Source: Ridgeia piscesae (lineage: Eukaryota; Annelida; Polychaeta; Sabellida; Siboglinidae). Taken from it: a stretch of 64,000 nt of DNA. This document shows positions 13,889-24,300 of this stretch, in pieces. A model generated the notes under the pieces. It ran no database searches and was not told the DNA's origin. It saw nothing but the letters and a program-made list of their open reading frames with translations. The stretch spans positions 364,263 through 428,262 of the forward strand of contig JAODUO010000486.1 of the NCBI GenBank assembly GCA_025642075.2. The letters are read 5' to 3'. Each line of letters starts with the position of its first letter. Within the stretch, counting starts at the first letter, position 1. The position numbers and the translations under genes were made by a program.

Positions 13889-14941
13889 CGAACGAGCGAG
13901 CAAGTGAACGAGAGAGAGAGACATAGAAGACAATGTGAGGAGAAAAAGAGCAGGAGGGAAAGAGAAAGTGTGAGAGAGGGCACACATGTTATGTTGACAT
14001 TTTCTTCAATCGTCTATACTATATGGTAGTCAATCGCAACTCGCAATATAATATTTCTCTTCCAGTTGGGGTCTGTCAGCCACAAGTGGTGGGCCAAAGG
14101 GAGGGGAAGTGACCAGTGACACGGGCAGCCCACTGTCCCCCGTGTGGTCATCAGCTGACCAGATGTCCCAGGCAGTCAGCACTGCCGTGTCGTTCACAGA
14201 GATAGTTCAAGATGAACAGGAACAGAAAGAGGCGTGGCAGCGAGCGGCCAACAAGCCCCTCAGTCTCATACAGGTAATATGTTAATTCTACTCAGGTTAG
14301 TGTATGTATGTAGAAAGGAATTTTAATAATTTCCTTTTTGGCTGTTGCATGTTTCGTGTAATGTTTTCAGATGTTTGTCTGACCCTACAAAAAAACAGTA
14401 ATCCCATTATTTTTATTTATTTTATAGTTGGAAGTTTGTACCGAAGAGAGCTCTTGTTTGTATGTGAAGGAATGATAACGTTTTCCTTTTTAACACTGCA
14501 TTTCATGTGCTATTACTTCAGGGGTTCATCAATGTCCATCCAGGAAAACAAAATGCATTTTTTAATTGTCTCATTTGTTAAAGGTTCTTACTGTATCAGA
14601 TGTAAGTCTGTACATGTATTGCCACAGAAAGCTGATGTCAGCAACTTATGCAACACAGAAATAGTATTAGTCAGACTGTTGCTGTATTAAAAAGTCGTGT
14701 TAGCAAGAATGTTGTTGTAAACATGTTTTCGGCAGTCTCATGACTACTGAGGTAAGTAGACAGAAGTAAGTAGTTATTATTCAGTGTTGTTGTGTTTCAG
14801 ATAGAGGAACAGGCCATGCAGGAATTGCTGCAGCATTACAGGGCCGGGGACCAGGGCGACTGTCACGTGGCAGTGGAGAGGGTGGCCACCTCCCTCGCCT
14901 CACCTGTCTGGGCCAAACAACAGTGGCACGGGCCACACTAG
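661..14941 (+). CDS. IBTK: Inhibitor of Bruton tyrosine kinase homologue, 3' part (16 exons)
   Basis: IBTK is a cytosolic adaptor with ankyrin, RCC1 and two BTB domains. Mammalian forms inhibit BTK and act as CUL3 substrate adaptors. Exons read here: 661-898, 1516-1621, 2060-2511, 3128-3211, 5181-5301, 6041-6137, 6923-7024, 8428-8546, 9629-9689, 10327-10507, 10842-10930, 11764-11990, 12816-12954, 13400-13534, 14066-14273, 14801-14941 (TAG). Exons 2-3 carry BTB1 (IHDV, AAHKFIL, FIYTGTY). Exons 5-7 carry BTB2 (CHKCVLVARLDYF, VVIDYLYVD, VADQLLIGRLK). Exon 8 is BACK-like. Exons 12-16 carry the conserved tail (DIIADEERK, SQKQRKRLAKE, FTEIVQDEQEQK, PLSLIQIEEQA). The ankyrin and RCC1 exons lie upstream of the window. 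Most phases agree. Exon 8/9 needs a GC donor (GGT|GCAAC), and exon 12/13 is off by one phase, so a small exon may be missing. The coding total of about 833 codons suits the human C-terminal part. The product call is firm; the exon 1 start is less certain. Confidence 0.93.
2603..2671. repeat. (TA)n microsatellite in IBTK intron
   Basis: About 69 bp of nearly pure TA, 90 bp downstream of the IBTK BTB1 exon donor at 2512. Confidence 0.95.
2842..3016. repeat. (CGCA)n / (CA)n compound microsatellite
   Basis: A short CGCA run grades into a long CA run with TACACA interruptions. It lies about 110 bp upstream of the 84-nt IBTK exon at 3128. Reading frames here are low-complexity His/Thr or Cys/Val artefacts. 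Confidence 0.95.
3527..5250 (+). repeat. Exon-derived minisatellite: 17 x 63 bp then 9 x 75 bp, running into IBTK exon 5
   Basis: The block GAAGACCTCTCTGAGAT recurs 17 times at 62-63 bp spacing (3534 to 4537). The block TGTGTATAGAAG then recurs nine times at exactly 75 bp (about 4600 to 5200). The last 75-bp unit is the real 5' end of IBTK exon 5, which continues into CHKCVLVARLDYF. Each 75-bp unit carries TGTTTGTTCCAG, a good 3' splice site, followed by the codons for QCLYDVCIEAEDHSQIQ, the first strands of BTB2. The 63-bp units lack four codons (VCIE/AEDH region shortened to IEDL). Some of them read TGTTTGTCCCGTC, which destroys the AG and shifts the frame. A frame open from 4306 to 5319 spans all the 75-bp units and joins exon 5 in the correct phase. 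Confidence 0.93.
5500..5760 (-). mobile_element. LINE ORF2 C-terminal fragment in IBTK intron
   Basis: The - strand frame ending near 5508 reads RQLRSTSSKRLYIP, then FSVATPTLWNSLP, then HLKSYLF. The WNSLP motif with a following basic helix is typical of the extreme C-terminus of CR1/L2-type LINE reverse transcriptases. Only the 3' end is present, as expected for 5'-truncated insertion. Confidence 0.75.
5761..6040. other. IBTK intronic sequence without other features
   Basis: AT-rich intron between the LINE fragment and the exon at 6041, which is preceded by a normal polypyrimidine tract and TGTTGCAG. No gene, RNA or structured repeat was seen. Confidence 0.6.
6540..6910 (+). repeat. Degenerate minisatellite resembling the start of IBTK exon 7
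   Basis: About 14 imperfect units of roughly 22-30 bp built on CAACTGTTGACC and TGTGGTCAT run up to the acceptor at 6922. The exon itself begins with the related string GTGTTGACCTGCTGTGTGG and contains CAGCTGTTGATTGG, so the array looks derived from, or homologous to, the exon edge. No unit besides the true exon has both an acceptor and an open BTB2 frame. Confidence 0.7.
7926..8035. repeat. (ACAAT)22 pentanucleotide tail
   Basis: Exactly 22 uninterrupted ACAAT units. On the - strand they follow directly after the LINE end at 8036, so this is best read as the LINE's 3' tail rather than an independent microsatellite. Confidence 0.9.
8036..8301 (-). mobile_element. LINE 3' end (L2/Rex-like) with ORF2 stop beside its tail
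   Basis: The - strand frame 8301-8041 ends a reverse transcriptase C-terminus (SGCRYISERTHTNRYRN, then TFLPTSVRLLNA). It stops at TAA within a segment that includes CCTCTTTGGGGGAC, a common LINE 3' end, and then passes into the ATTGT repeat. It sits in the IBTK intron between exons 7 and 8. The clade is a guess. Confidence 0.65.
8879..9040 (-). mobile_element. LINE ORF2 C-terminal fragment
   Basis: The - strand frame reads SQYGDRIFSVAGPQVWNSL and then KTHLFWAVYGV with a TAG at 8879. The SVAGPxxWNSL block is a hallmark of LINE ORF2 ends. 5'-truncated copy in the IBTK intron after exon 8. Confidence 0.75.
10606..10800 (+). mobile_element. Possible tRNA-derived SINE
   Basis: TGGCATAGCTCAGGTGGG resembles a tRNA A-box and is followed by a B-box-like GGTTTGACC. 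The segment ends in GTGTAAAATAAAATC before the next exon. Family comparison was not possible, so this is tentative. Confidence 0.35.
10931..11220 (+). repeat. Purine-rich GGAGGAGGTAGG minisatellite at IBTK exon 11 donor
   Basis: Exon 11 ends GAGGAGGAG|GTAGGG at 10930. The intron continues with about 290 bp of variants of GGGGAGGAGGAGGTAG. Several units recreate GAG|GTAGGG, so more than one usable donor exists, and the frame stays open (Glu/Gly/Val-rich) to about 11055. One strand is nearly all purine and could form triplex or G-rich structures. Confidence 0.85.
11655..11740 (-). mobile_element. tRNA-derived SINE head
   Basis: On the - strand GTGGCGCAGTGAGTGAAGCAC (A-box region) is followed about 35 nt later by GTGGTTGAATTCTG (B-box-like). 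This is the usual lophotrochozoan tRNA-SINE arrangement. It lies just upstream of the IBTK exon at 11764. Confidence 0.45.
12243..12470 (+). mobile_element. RTE-like LINE 3' fragment in IBTK intron 12
   Basis: The + strand frame reads SAPIGRPRKSWLNPVSADW, the GRPRK..W motif at the end of many LINE reverse transcriptases. It is followed by a degraded tail and the CA tract at 12486. A related copy lies at 19925-20205. It sits in the intron where the exon 12/13 phases disagree. Confidence 0.7.
12486..12712. repeat. (CA)n-rich microsatellite
   Basis: CA runs interrupted by CTCACA, CATGCA and TATACA blocks. It sits directly behind the LINE tail and about 100 bp upstream of the exon at 12816. Confidence 0.95.
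13744..13990. repeat. (GT)n then (GA)n microsatellite
   Basis: A GT/GTGC tract to about 13820 is followed by long GA runs to about 13975 in the IBTK intron before exon 15. Confidence 0.95.
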
Positions 14942-15830
14942 CAGCACTGGGCTAAATAAGGGTCACAGGCCACACAGCGGTTTGTTCGGTCACAGTAGTG
15001 GTAATTCTGTCACAATAATGGTTCACTTGGCCACACTAAGGGTTCTCTGGGTCATAGTAGAGGTTCACCAGGCCACACTGGAGGGTCACTGGGCCACACT
15101 AGAGGGTCACTTGGCCACACCAGAGGTTCACTTGGCCACACTGGAGGGTCACTGGGCCACACTAGAGGGTCACTTGGCCACACCGGAGGGTCACTGGGCC
15201 ACACTAGAGGGTCACTTGGCCACACTAGAGGTTCTCAATACTAGTGATTCACTGGGCCACACTAGAGATTCACTGGGCCACACCAGAGGTTCACTGGGCC
15301 ACACTGGAAGTTCACTTGGCCACACTTGAGGTTCACTTGGCCACATCAGAGGTTGACTGGGCCACACTGGAGGGTCACTGGGCCACACTGGAAGTTCACT
15401 TGGCCACACTAGAGGTTCACTGGGCCACACTAGAGGTTCACTGGGCCACACTGGAAGTTCACTTGGCCACACTAGAGGTTCACTGGGCCACACTGGAAGT
15501 TCACTTGGCCACACTAGAGGTTCACTGGGCCACACTAGAGGTTCACTGGGCCACACTGGAAGTTCACTTGGCCACACTGGGGGGTTCACATGGCCACACT
15601 GGAGGTTCACTGGGCCACACTGGAGGTTCACTGGGCCACACTGGAGGTTCACATGGCCACACTGGAGGGTCACTTGGCCACACTGGAGGTTCACTGGGCC
15701 ACAGTAGAAGTTCACTGGGCCACACTAGAGGCTCACTGGGCCACATTTTTGTTTCTCAATACTAGGGGTTCTCTGGGCCACTTTAGGGTATATGTTCATT
15801 TTTAGCCACTTTTAGGGATGGGTCACAGAG
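14927..15830 (+). repeat. 21-bp minisatellite starting at the IBTK stop codon
   Basis: About 35 units of CACTGGGCCACACTGGAGGTT and variants. The first element, GGGCCACACTAG at 14930-14941, contains the IBTK TAG stop, so the array lies in the 3'UTR and appears seeded from the coding end. The unit is 21 bp, so several frames on both strands stay open as heptapeptide repeats; these are not independent genes. Confidence 0.92.
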
Positions 15831-16419
15831 GGAGACGTTTCTGGGCCATTTTAGAGGATGATTTCATACACAAATAAATGCTATGAGAATATGGGGTTTG
15901 AACACTGTGATGTATTGTAAATATAATGTGATCATCATTATTGTGTATGTACGTAGTTATATGCGATATATGTCTCCTCTTGTATTTTACAGGTATATGT
16001 ACAGGTATCTTGTTTTTGTGAATAATTGAATACAAGGTGTTTATGCTAGTGTTGAGAAATGTCATTTTGTAAGTGTGTAACATTACAACTGCCAGTCTAT
16101 GGTGTATTCATTAATACAACTGATAACTGTATTGGGTATTTCAGTGCCAACTGATAAATGTATCGGGTACTTCAGTGCCAACTGATAACTGTATCGGATA
16201 TTTCAGTGCCAAGGATTTCCTGTGAATTGTTTCTCATTTCACGTGTACTGTGTATTGTTATGTGCTCCAGTTTGCCAAGTACCGGGGGTAGTTAGGTCTG
16301 TGGATGTCCTGTGATTTTGTGCATGTGTATATTACACGTGGCAATCAAGTTGATATTGTAGAATATACCACCCTGCAGCAATTGTTTTGTGATGAATCAT
16401 ATAAAGTTGTATAATAGAA

Positions 16420-16425
16420 AATAAA
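16420..16425 (+). terminator. Polyadenylation signal of IBTK
   Basis: AATAAA about 1.48 kb after the stop codon, followed by a TGTTTGTT-rich element. It is the best candidate for the transcript end. Confidence 0.6.
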
Positions 16426-16440
16426 ATGTTTGTTCATGAA

Positions 16441-18335
16441 CCACGTGTGCAAGTCTAGACGTCATTATATTCATCCACAAATCAAAATCGGTAAAAATGG
16501 CACTCTTTAATGAATATGTATAATGAATACAAATTCATCAATGTATAAAATCATCAATGTTTATACAGAACATATTTGACTGCAATTCTAAAGAGGTTTC
16601 ACTGACGTGAAATATACAGCTCACATCTAAAATGTATATTGCAAGATATAAACGGCAAATCATATATTACATACACAAGGTACACATTTCCTCTGTTACA
16701 AATATCTACAGTGGCAGTGTAGCATTCTCACCAGGTGATCTGGTGAATTAAATTCTTATTGTTATATTACACACACTGTGCTAGCACTCCTGATCCCTAA
16801 TTGTTTTGCCATTTGGCGAAAATAAATTAACTTTGCCAATTTGGCGAAATATTATTTTGGTCGTAATGACCAAAATAAAATTTCGCCAAATTGGCAAAGT
16901 TAATTTACAACGTTATCAGCAGTACACGACTGCACAATTCACTACCCGCATCCAATGGTGTTGCCTAAATGATTGCACATCAAACCAGATACCCACCCAA
17001 ATAGCCAATCAGCTTGATGTGCCAAATAGCTTGCTAGTCCCTCCATTTTTCCACTCACAGAAAATAGTGGAGTTTAATTCAGTCAAGTTGCATGTTGTCT
17101 GTTGACACAGGTTACAAGTTTGAGACAAATACAACGCTGTATCTGACAAGTTCTATATTTACAGTTGATGCAAGTGAAGGCACATGGCATGGTCGTTAAT
17201 TGATTTGCCAACTGCTAAATATCTAATCAAATGCCTAGGTTTGATTACCAGTAATTCATGTATAGTTATCAGATCTCATCATCAGGACACATTACATCTA
17301 GAAAGGTGCATGGCGAAAAGCACGTGTTAGCATTTAAAAGCCTGCATTACTTATTATATTATTGTATAGTTAACTGATTTGGAGAACTATTCTATTCAGT
17401 TAATCAGTTACTGAGCAGTCAAGTGATGTTTTAACATCCATATGTAAAATAACTAATGTTCTATTTGAAACAATTACCTGAATCAAGACTGAAGTGGGTT
17501 AAAACTAATAAACTGAGTATCATTTAATTATGTCATGGTGAAGATGAAAACTGAGATCGTCGTAATCTTATTATATAAAGTCTACAAAATAATGTTTCGC
17601 TATTACCCTGTTATAAGACATTTATCGTATATTAATTTTATATAATTGAGAAGTATTTTATACTTACAACAATTCCCTGGAAATCCATAATAATCAATCG
17701 TGTAACTACTGACTGAGCAAATTAATAGTTTGATGAATAAACATTCTAAGTTGGATTAAATGTACCCACTAAGTCATTATGAATGATATACACAACTACG
17801 GTAGGTAAACGATCAAAATTAAAAACATTAATTTCAACCAGTCCTCACCCAAGAAGTTTACATATAAAGGCTGATAAATTTGTATTGTAAGATTGTGTAA
17901 ACTTTACCTTTTATAGCATCTAGACAGCCTATTAATGTCTACATAATATATAGACATTAACATATATGTTAACATACCTGTACTTCACAATTACCCCATT
18001 ACCATTCTATATCAGTGAATTTTGCTCTCTTAACTGAAAAATGTATAACCACATATATTAGACATCGTACAACATTAACAATTCAGCAAATTGTATTAGT
18101 ATAACATTTTAAATGGTGTAAAACTTTCAGTTACACAATTAGTGTATAGCAAATGGTTGATTTAATTACTAAATTAATTACTATGTAGAAGTAAATAGCA
18201 TGAGGAGTATTAAATCAGACAGCATTATAAAGTATTTTACAGTTAGCTACGTGGTTGATACAACTTACAATATCAGCGAGAAATATGGATCATTTTGTTA
18301 CTTGTTATATCTGCGATTCCCTCGACTTATTCAAG
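16441..18335. other. AT-rich intergenic region between convergent genes
   Basis: Nothing coding was seen. The only structured element is the palindrome at 16823-16907. Confidence 0.6.
16823..16907. repeat. Near-perfect 40-bp palindrome with 5-nt loop
   Basis: The left arm (16823-16862) and right arm (16868-16907) are complementary at 39 of 40 positions around a GTAAT loop. Arms contain GCCAATTTGGCG. Either transcript strand would fold into a long hairpin. Confidence 0.9.
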
Positions 18336-21300
18336 TTAGGAGAAGTCAAAGAGAGTCTGTAAAGGGGCTGTGTTCCTGCGTGTGGCGTACGCGTGCGACC
18401 GCGGCCTGAGAACCACACTTCCTGTCTTGCACGCTACTTGTGTCACCAAATCAGTGGCGGTCAACGGTGTCACTCTGTCAGTGTCGGTCTTGTGTCGTTT
18501 CCTCCCAAGTTGGTTTTCAACATCCGCGTGATCCCTGCTGAATATAAGACAACATACATATAGTCAATCTGGGATATAATTAATTGCTTGGGATTGACCT
18601 ATTTATTCGTTAAGTAAGATTTTTGTATCTGAAGTTGATCACAGATGCAGTCATAGTAATAGTCTTGATATTAATGAATAAGAAAGTTACAACCAAACAT
18701 TTGATCTGAGTAATAAGACATTTCTGTTATACTATTCAGTGTAAATTATGAATCCACACTTGTATTTTGTTTATCTTCACATCATTGATTCGTTATATCT
18801 GATCATAATTCAATGGATTCTGGCATAAGTGACAGACAAAACTGTTAATTATATTAGGAAATTGTTAGGCAGAAATTCATGAGAAATTAAGTAGTATAAA
18901 TGATGACCAATTAATTTATTCCACATCTATGAGAATTTACATCGCACATTCTACAGAATGTTTAAGAATACTATCTCAGTACAATGTTACAATTAGGCAC
19001 ACTGATTATTACATCTTCTTTTAATAAAGAAAATGTTGTCAAGACATGACAAGTAGTTGTATGATACGAAAGTCAATTCACAGATGACATTCCAATACCC
19101 CACTTAATGTTGTGATGTCAATCCTGTGAGTTTAACCCAGCGTCACTGGGTCACCAGCTGATAAGGATCTGCTGATTATGATAGTAACAAGTGCTTTGTA
19201 CACAAACAGATTACCAGTTTACTTATTTGGTCTCCAGAGTTCTACCTATGGGTCGAGATCAACAAGCAGTAATTGACCTTTCATGGGACGGTTAGATAAG
19301 ATAAAGAAAACAGAAATCTAGCAAGTGGTTTGATAGAGCCATCAACCTGTCCTTTTCACCTGTTTTGGGGCCAAACCATCATTTGTGACCCAGCACGGTA
19401 AACGATATATTAAAGAGGAGCTAAAACGCTTGAACAAATATTGTCCAAACATAAGAACACGGACAAAACATTTAAAGGATATGTGACCATGATTTGATGT
19501 GTATGGAGCCAAGGTATATTTAAAATATTTTTTCAATCTTGGATATCATTGACCACTGGGATATTACGTGCACGATACATTTGGTTTGACTACCACCTGT
19601 CTAGTCAATGTAAATTTTCATTTTTTATTTACTTCATCATCAATAGACGGACAAAAACAAGAATATGATGTCATGTTATTGGCGTTGTATAGATATCAAA
19701 TTATTGTATGCAAGTTAAAAATAAAATGCTAAATTAAATTACAATGATTTATAACCAATGAAAGAATTTCAAGTGACAAAGCTCAAAAACATAGCAATCA
19801 AATGATAGAAATGTTGCTGTATTGTAAAGTGTTACATAATTTAACCTGCACGTTTATGTTAAACTGACAAACCTGATGAAGACACTACAATGTCAACATC
19901 TGTAGTATAAGGTTATTTTTAATAATAAAAAGATGCACACTTGGAGATGTGATAAGAAATAGACTGAGATGGTATGTGTACATAGAGAAAAAGGACAATA
20001 TGGATTGTGTAAAGGGCTGTACACGTTTAGTGGTTGAGGGGACGGCTCCCTTTGGCAGGCCAAGGAAGACCTGGCAACTCTGTGCTGGCAGATTAGAGTC
20101 TGATAGGTATCAACCCACAGGATGCTTAATACTATGCCAGTAGAAGAAAGACAATGACGAGAAAGGCAAACCCTGCTGAGCCTGGAAACACCATGATCAT
20201 GATGATTACACCTTTAGTCACCAACTCCTCCATAGTTACCCTATCTCTTCCCCTGGGTTCTGGTTCAGCTGTTCAGCCGCCCTGGAACCTGATTTCTTCC
20301 CAAAAGTTGAGAATGTCCTCTTGGGAGTGCGGCTGTGTTTAGAGACAAGCGTCTCCTCAGATATGGAGCCAGGTGTCACTGTGACGTTGTCAGGGACTGC
20401 CCAGTTGCCCTGTGTCTCAGGGGTGCCGGCCGCCCAAAGGGCATCAACCCCACGGTAGTAACGCTAGAACATAAAGGACCCGTTTCAAGGTTAATTCTTA
20501 GTTAAAACCAGGGTGCAGCTCCTAGGTTTGTTTTCATTTAATATTACATCCTAATGACTACAACATGCATGTTAAAGGTTTTCCGCCTGTCAATGTTTGC
20601 TTAGTTACTTTATTAAGCTTGGAATTTTTTTCACAATTTGAAAGATTCAACCTGTAACACGTTCAAATGATAAACAAAACATTCATAGCGAGGCAAGCAG
20701 ACTTAACCACAATACGCTTTGATGTTTAACTTTCCCACGTTCTAAACAGCAGACTTCCTGTTACAAATTACTACTCTGCCAACTCTGGACAGAGAAGCCG
20801 GCACCTCCCAATAAATTACCGTTTTAACCAGTTTTTTTAATTAAAGAAAGTATCTTATTATTAAAGTTAAACAATATTTACTTGTTTAATCATATTTATG
20901 CAAATATTGATACATGTTAGCATCGATAACAAAAGATATAAGCATCAGTTTATCATATGTGTAGTGTGCATCATATATTTGATGTAAATATGGAATTAAA
21001 TGAAAAAAAGTGAATCAAAATTTAGTGTGATCATCTGGTATCATATTTGATAGACAATTCCTCTGTATCAGTCCGTGCATGCCAACATGATGTTCAAAAT
21101 ATCACGTGTCGTACAGACATACTGATCAACACATAAGAGATTTATCAAACGGGAACTGATAACCAGGCCAGTTCAAGTTATATTTAACACACGGACTGAT
21201 AGGCAAAAGACATTTCTGAAGAATGTGATAACAATTGACCAAAAATAAACGATTACCTGGTGCACTATTAACAGGATTTAATTCTATATATAGACAGAAT

Positions 21301-24300
21301 CAATAACATGTTTAGTCCTGCATCACGCACACCACATAAAGTATCTGTTCGCCAGATTATTGTGGACAAATTTAGAAAAACTACTGATATCGTTGATCAC
21401 AAAATAAACAGGAAATGTTGCGGCCTTAGCTGTGTATTCTATTTTTGGGTTGAGCTAGTCACACGTTGACTTGCCCATGTCTTGTCAACACTTCACCTTT
21501 GCCAGTTTCCTCGTATTCCATTTCTTCACAAATTTCTTGAACAGAACTTTTGCTTTCGTCATGCTCAAGGATTCAAATTGAAGTTCTTTCTGTGTAGAAA
21601 AGATGAGGTGTTTTTTTATTGATTTTCCCATGTCTCATTCCTTCCCACTTTCTCATTCAGACACCTCCCTTCCCATATCTCAACCATGCTTTCATCTTAA
21701 TTTTGGTCAGTTCGATCAAATGCTCAACCAGATCTATTATCTAAAACATCCTGTGATGCCAATATGTACAGGTGTTAGCAATGCTGTCAGGAATACATCA
21801 CTCTTTGTGATGTATGTGTTGCGATGTTTGAGTTCATCTCTTTTAAAGGGATACTCCAAGCAGTGAGAGATTCACACCATTTACTTACATATGTATAATA
21901 TATTGGCTGTGCATAGTAATCGTATCATATTGATACTTATGCGCCAGAGACGTAAACCACTTATGTCACTGACGCATACACGTTCGTTCGAACATCCTAC
22001 GTCTGTCAAATGGTATTTGATGTATCCAGTACGTCGCGGATTGCTTACGTCACAATCACAATTATTAGCGAAGATTCCGCCAATCATTGCCTTTTTTTTA
22101 ACAATGCGCCAGTGACGTAAACGATTTGGCTTACGTCACTGGCGCATAAGTCTCAAGATGGCAGCGCCCTGAATCTAAGATAGCATGTTTTTGCTACCAT
22201 TAAACTATTGCTAATTGTTGATTAACGATATTTGTGCACAGTTACTAGGCACAACCAATATAGTATACATATTTAAGTTAATACTGTGAACCTATCACTG
22301 ACTGGAGTATCCCTTTAACGCAAACCTAAAATGTTTTTATTTTATAAATATTTTCTTATGCATTATTCTATATGTAATATATGGGTTTGCAAAGCTATTA
22401 ATTGTCACAGAATGCTATGTTTATTCTTAGACTACCCTGGTAGTTAAAAAAATCTTAGACACAAACATCAAAATTGTTTAATTATTGGATATATGTATTG
22501 AAATAATTGTGTAATACAATTTCTTCCCCTGTGAACCTCTTAAATAAAAAGAAGCATTTTGAAATATCATTCCATCAGATATGGATGTTTAATTACAAAC
22601 TGTATTATAGACATTCATGTTAAAGCGACATGATCAGTTTGTGGCTTTTTATTTTTATTGCAAAATCATGTTAATCAGTATAAGTTATAACTATTGTAGC
22701 ATCCTGACCGCCAATAAATGTTTTATCGAAACAGAACTGACTTCGTAATGTTAAATGTTTTATGTTTATAAGAATCCCGACACTGTCACTCAAATCGCCG
22801 TGAGTGACACCCACCCTTTGACCTTTACCATTACTTTACATCGCATGATCGTGCATTTCCTTCTGGGCTTTTAGCCACGCCTACAATGGTTTTGAAAACG
22901 CCTCGTGGTCGATGTGTACACAGAGTTAAGCGCCCTTACTGCGTCTATTTTCAACCCCTAAATGGTACATGAAAACACATTTTGACTTTCCTTACGCTAT
23001 AATAGGTATAATTTATACCGTATAACATGATTTTGCAATAAAAATAAAAAGCCACGAACGGACCATGTCGCTTTAACTGTGTTTATGCAAAGTATATAAT
23101 GTGAATTGATGACCATGCCCGAACATATCTCATTCTCACTGCCACTTACATATTCATGGAGCCAGGCCTTGAATTCTAGGCTTTTGTTGTAAAAGTCATC
23201 TTTGCAAATCTTATCTGAAATAATGGACACATTGTTTGTTAAAACATTTGCTGCAAAGAGCAGACAAAACAAGGCATTTAAAGGCAGCGATCATGTCATA
23301 TCACATAACTATTATTATTCAATTAAGATAATTATAAATGCACAACATAAACATTTATCAATAATTATAACGGTCATAATAAAAAACATGAATAATGGGT
23401 AATACAAACATAATTCTTTAAAAATGATTACAAGGTTTAAAATGTTTATGCAGCTTTGTGGTAATCTTGTAATAGGTGTACAACAAAACTGATATAATTT
23501 ATTTTGATTATAAATGACAGATAATTGACATATATAATATTATTTATAACTATAGATTGGTTGCTTCTTCAGTGGTGTAAATGTACAAGTAAATGTAAAT
23601 CATTACAAATGGGACCACATATCTTGGGAGATTAAATCAACATTGTAACATTACACATCAAATGATTCAGAGTCTGATATTAAAACACAATATTGAAAAC
23701 ATCTGATCCAGGTAGAGAAGTTAGTAAAGCATTCACATGATATCAATTCAATTAGACAGCTATTGGGTGTCGCTTGGAAGCGATGTTGGATCTTTAAAAA
23801 TAGCAAGTTTCACTTCTTGTAACAGCACTGGTCCAGCAGATGATGGTTGGAACCAATAGAAAAGGCATTCTGTTTTTTCAGGACTTATGATACCCTGACC
23901 CACTTTTTAGTTTCCTCTCCTCTTGTTTCTGTAGTTTCTTCTTCTCCTGTCTGCGACGTCTCCAGGTAGCTAGCTGACTCCTCTTGGAGACAATGTCTCT
24001 CTGCTCAGCTGTCAACACAATGCTCAGAACTGATCTACTAGCCCACTGAGACAATCACAACAATAGAGTGCAAAGCTTTTGTTTAAAAGAACTTAAAATA
24101 AACACAAATTGCTTTGATCACCAGTGCAGGTAATCATTAATTTTTGAGATGACAGGACATTTTGGTTGTTGGATAAAACTATTGTATAGCTTATCTGACG
24201 ACTTCATCAAAAGAAAATAATGAAGAGGCAATGTTATCAATCCTGCTGACACAGTAGCTAGAGTAATCAAACTGCAAGATACATAGATAAATATTTGGAA

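Noticed and set aside
14304..14690. 128-codon frame in the last IBTK introns
   Set aside because: Starts inside an intron directly after the exon 15 donor, hydrophobic AT-rich composition, no family features.
15212..15765. Open frames on both strands across the 3'UTR array
   Set aside because: A 21-bp unit keeps frames open by arithmetic. Heptapeptide repeats such as SLGHTGG have no family support.
22104..22147. Bacterial-type terminator or operator
   Set aside because: It is the interior palindrome of a MITE in a eukaryotic intron.
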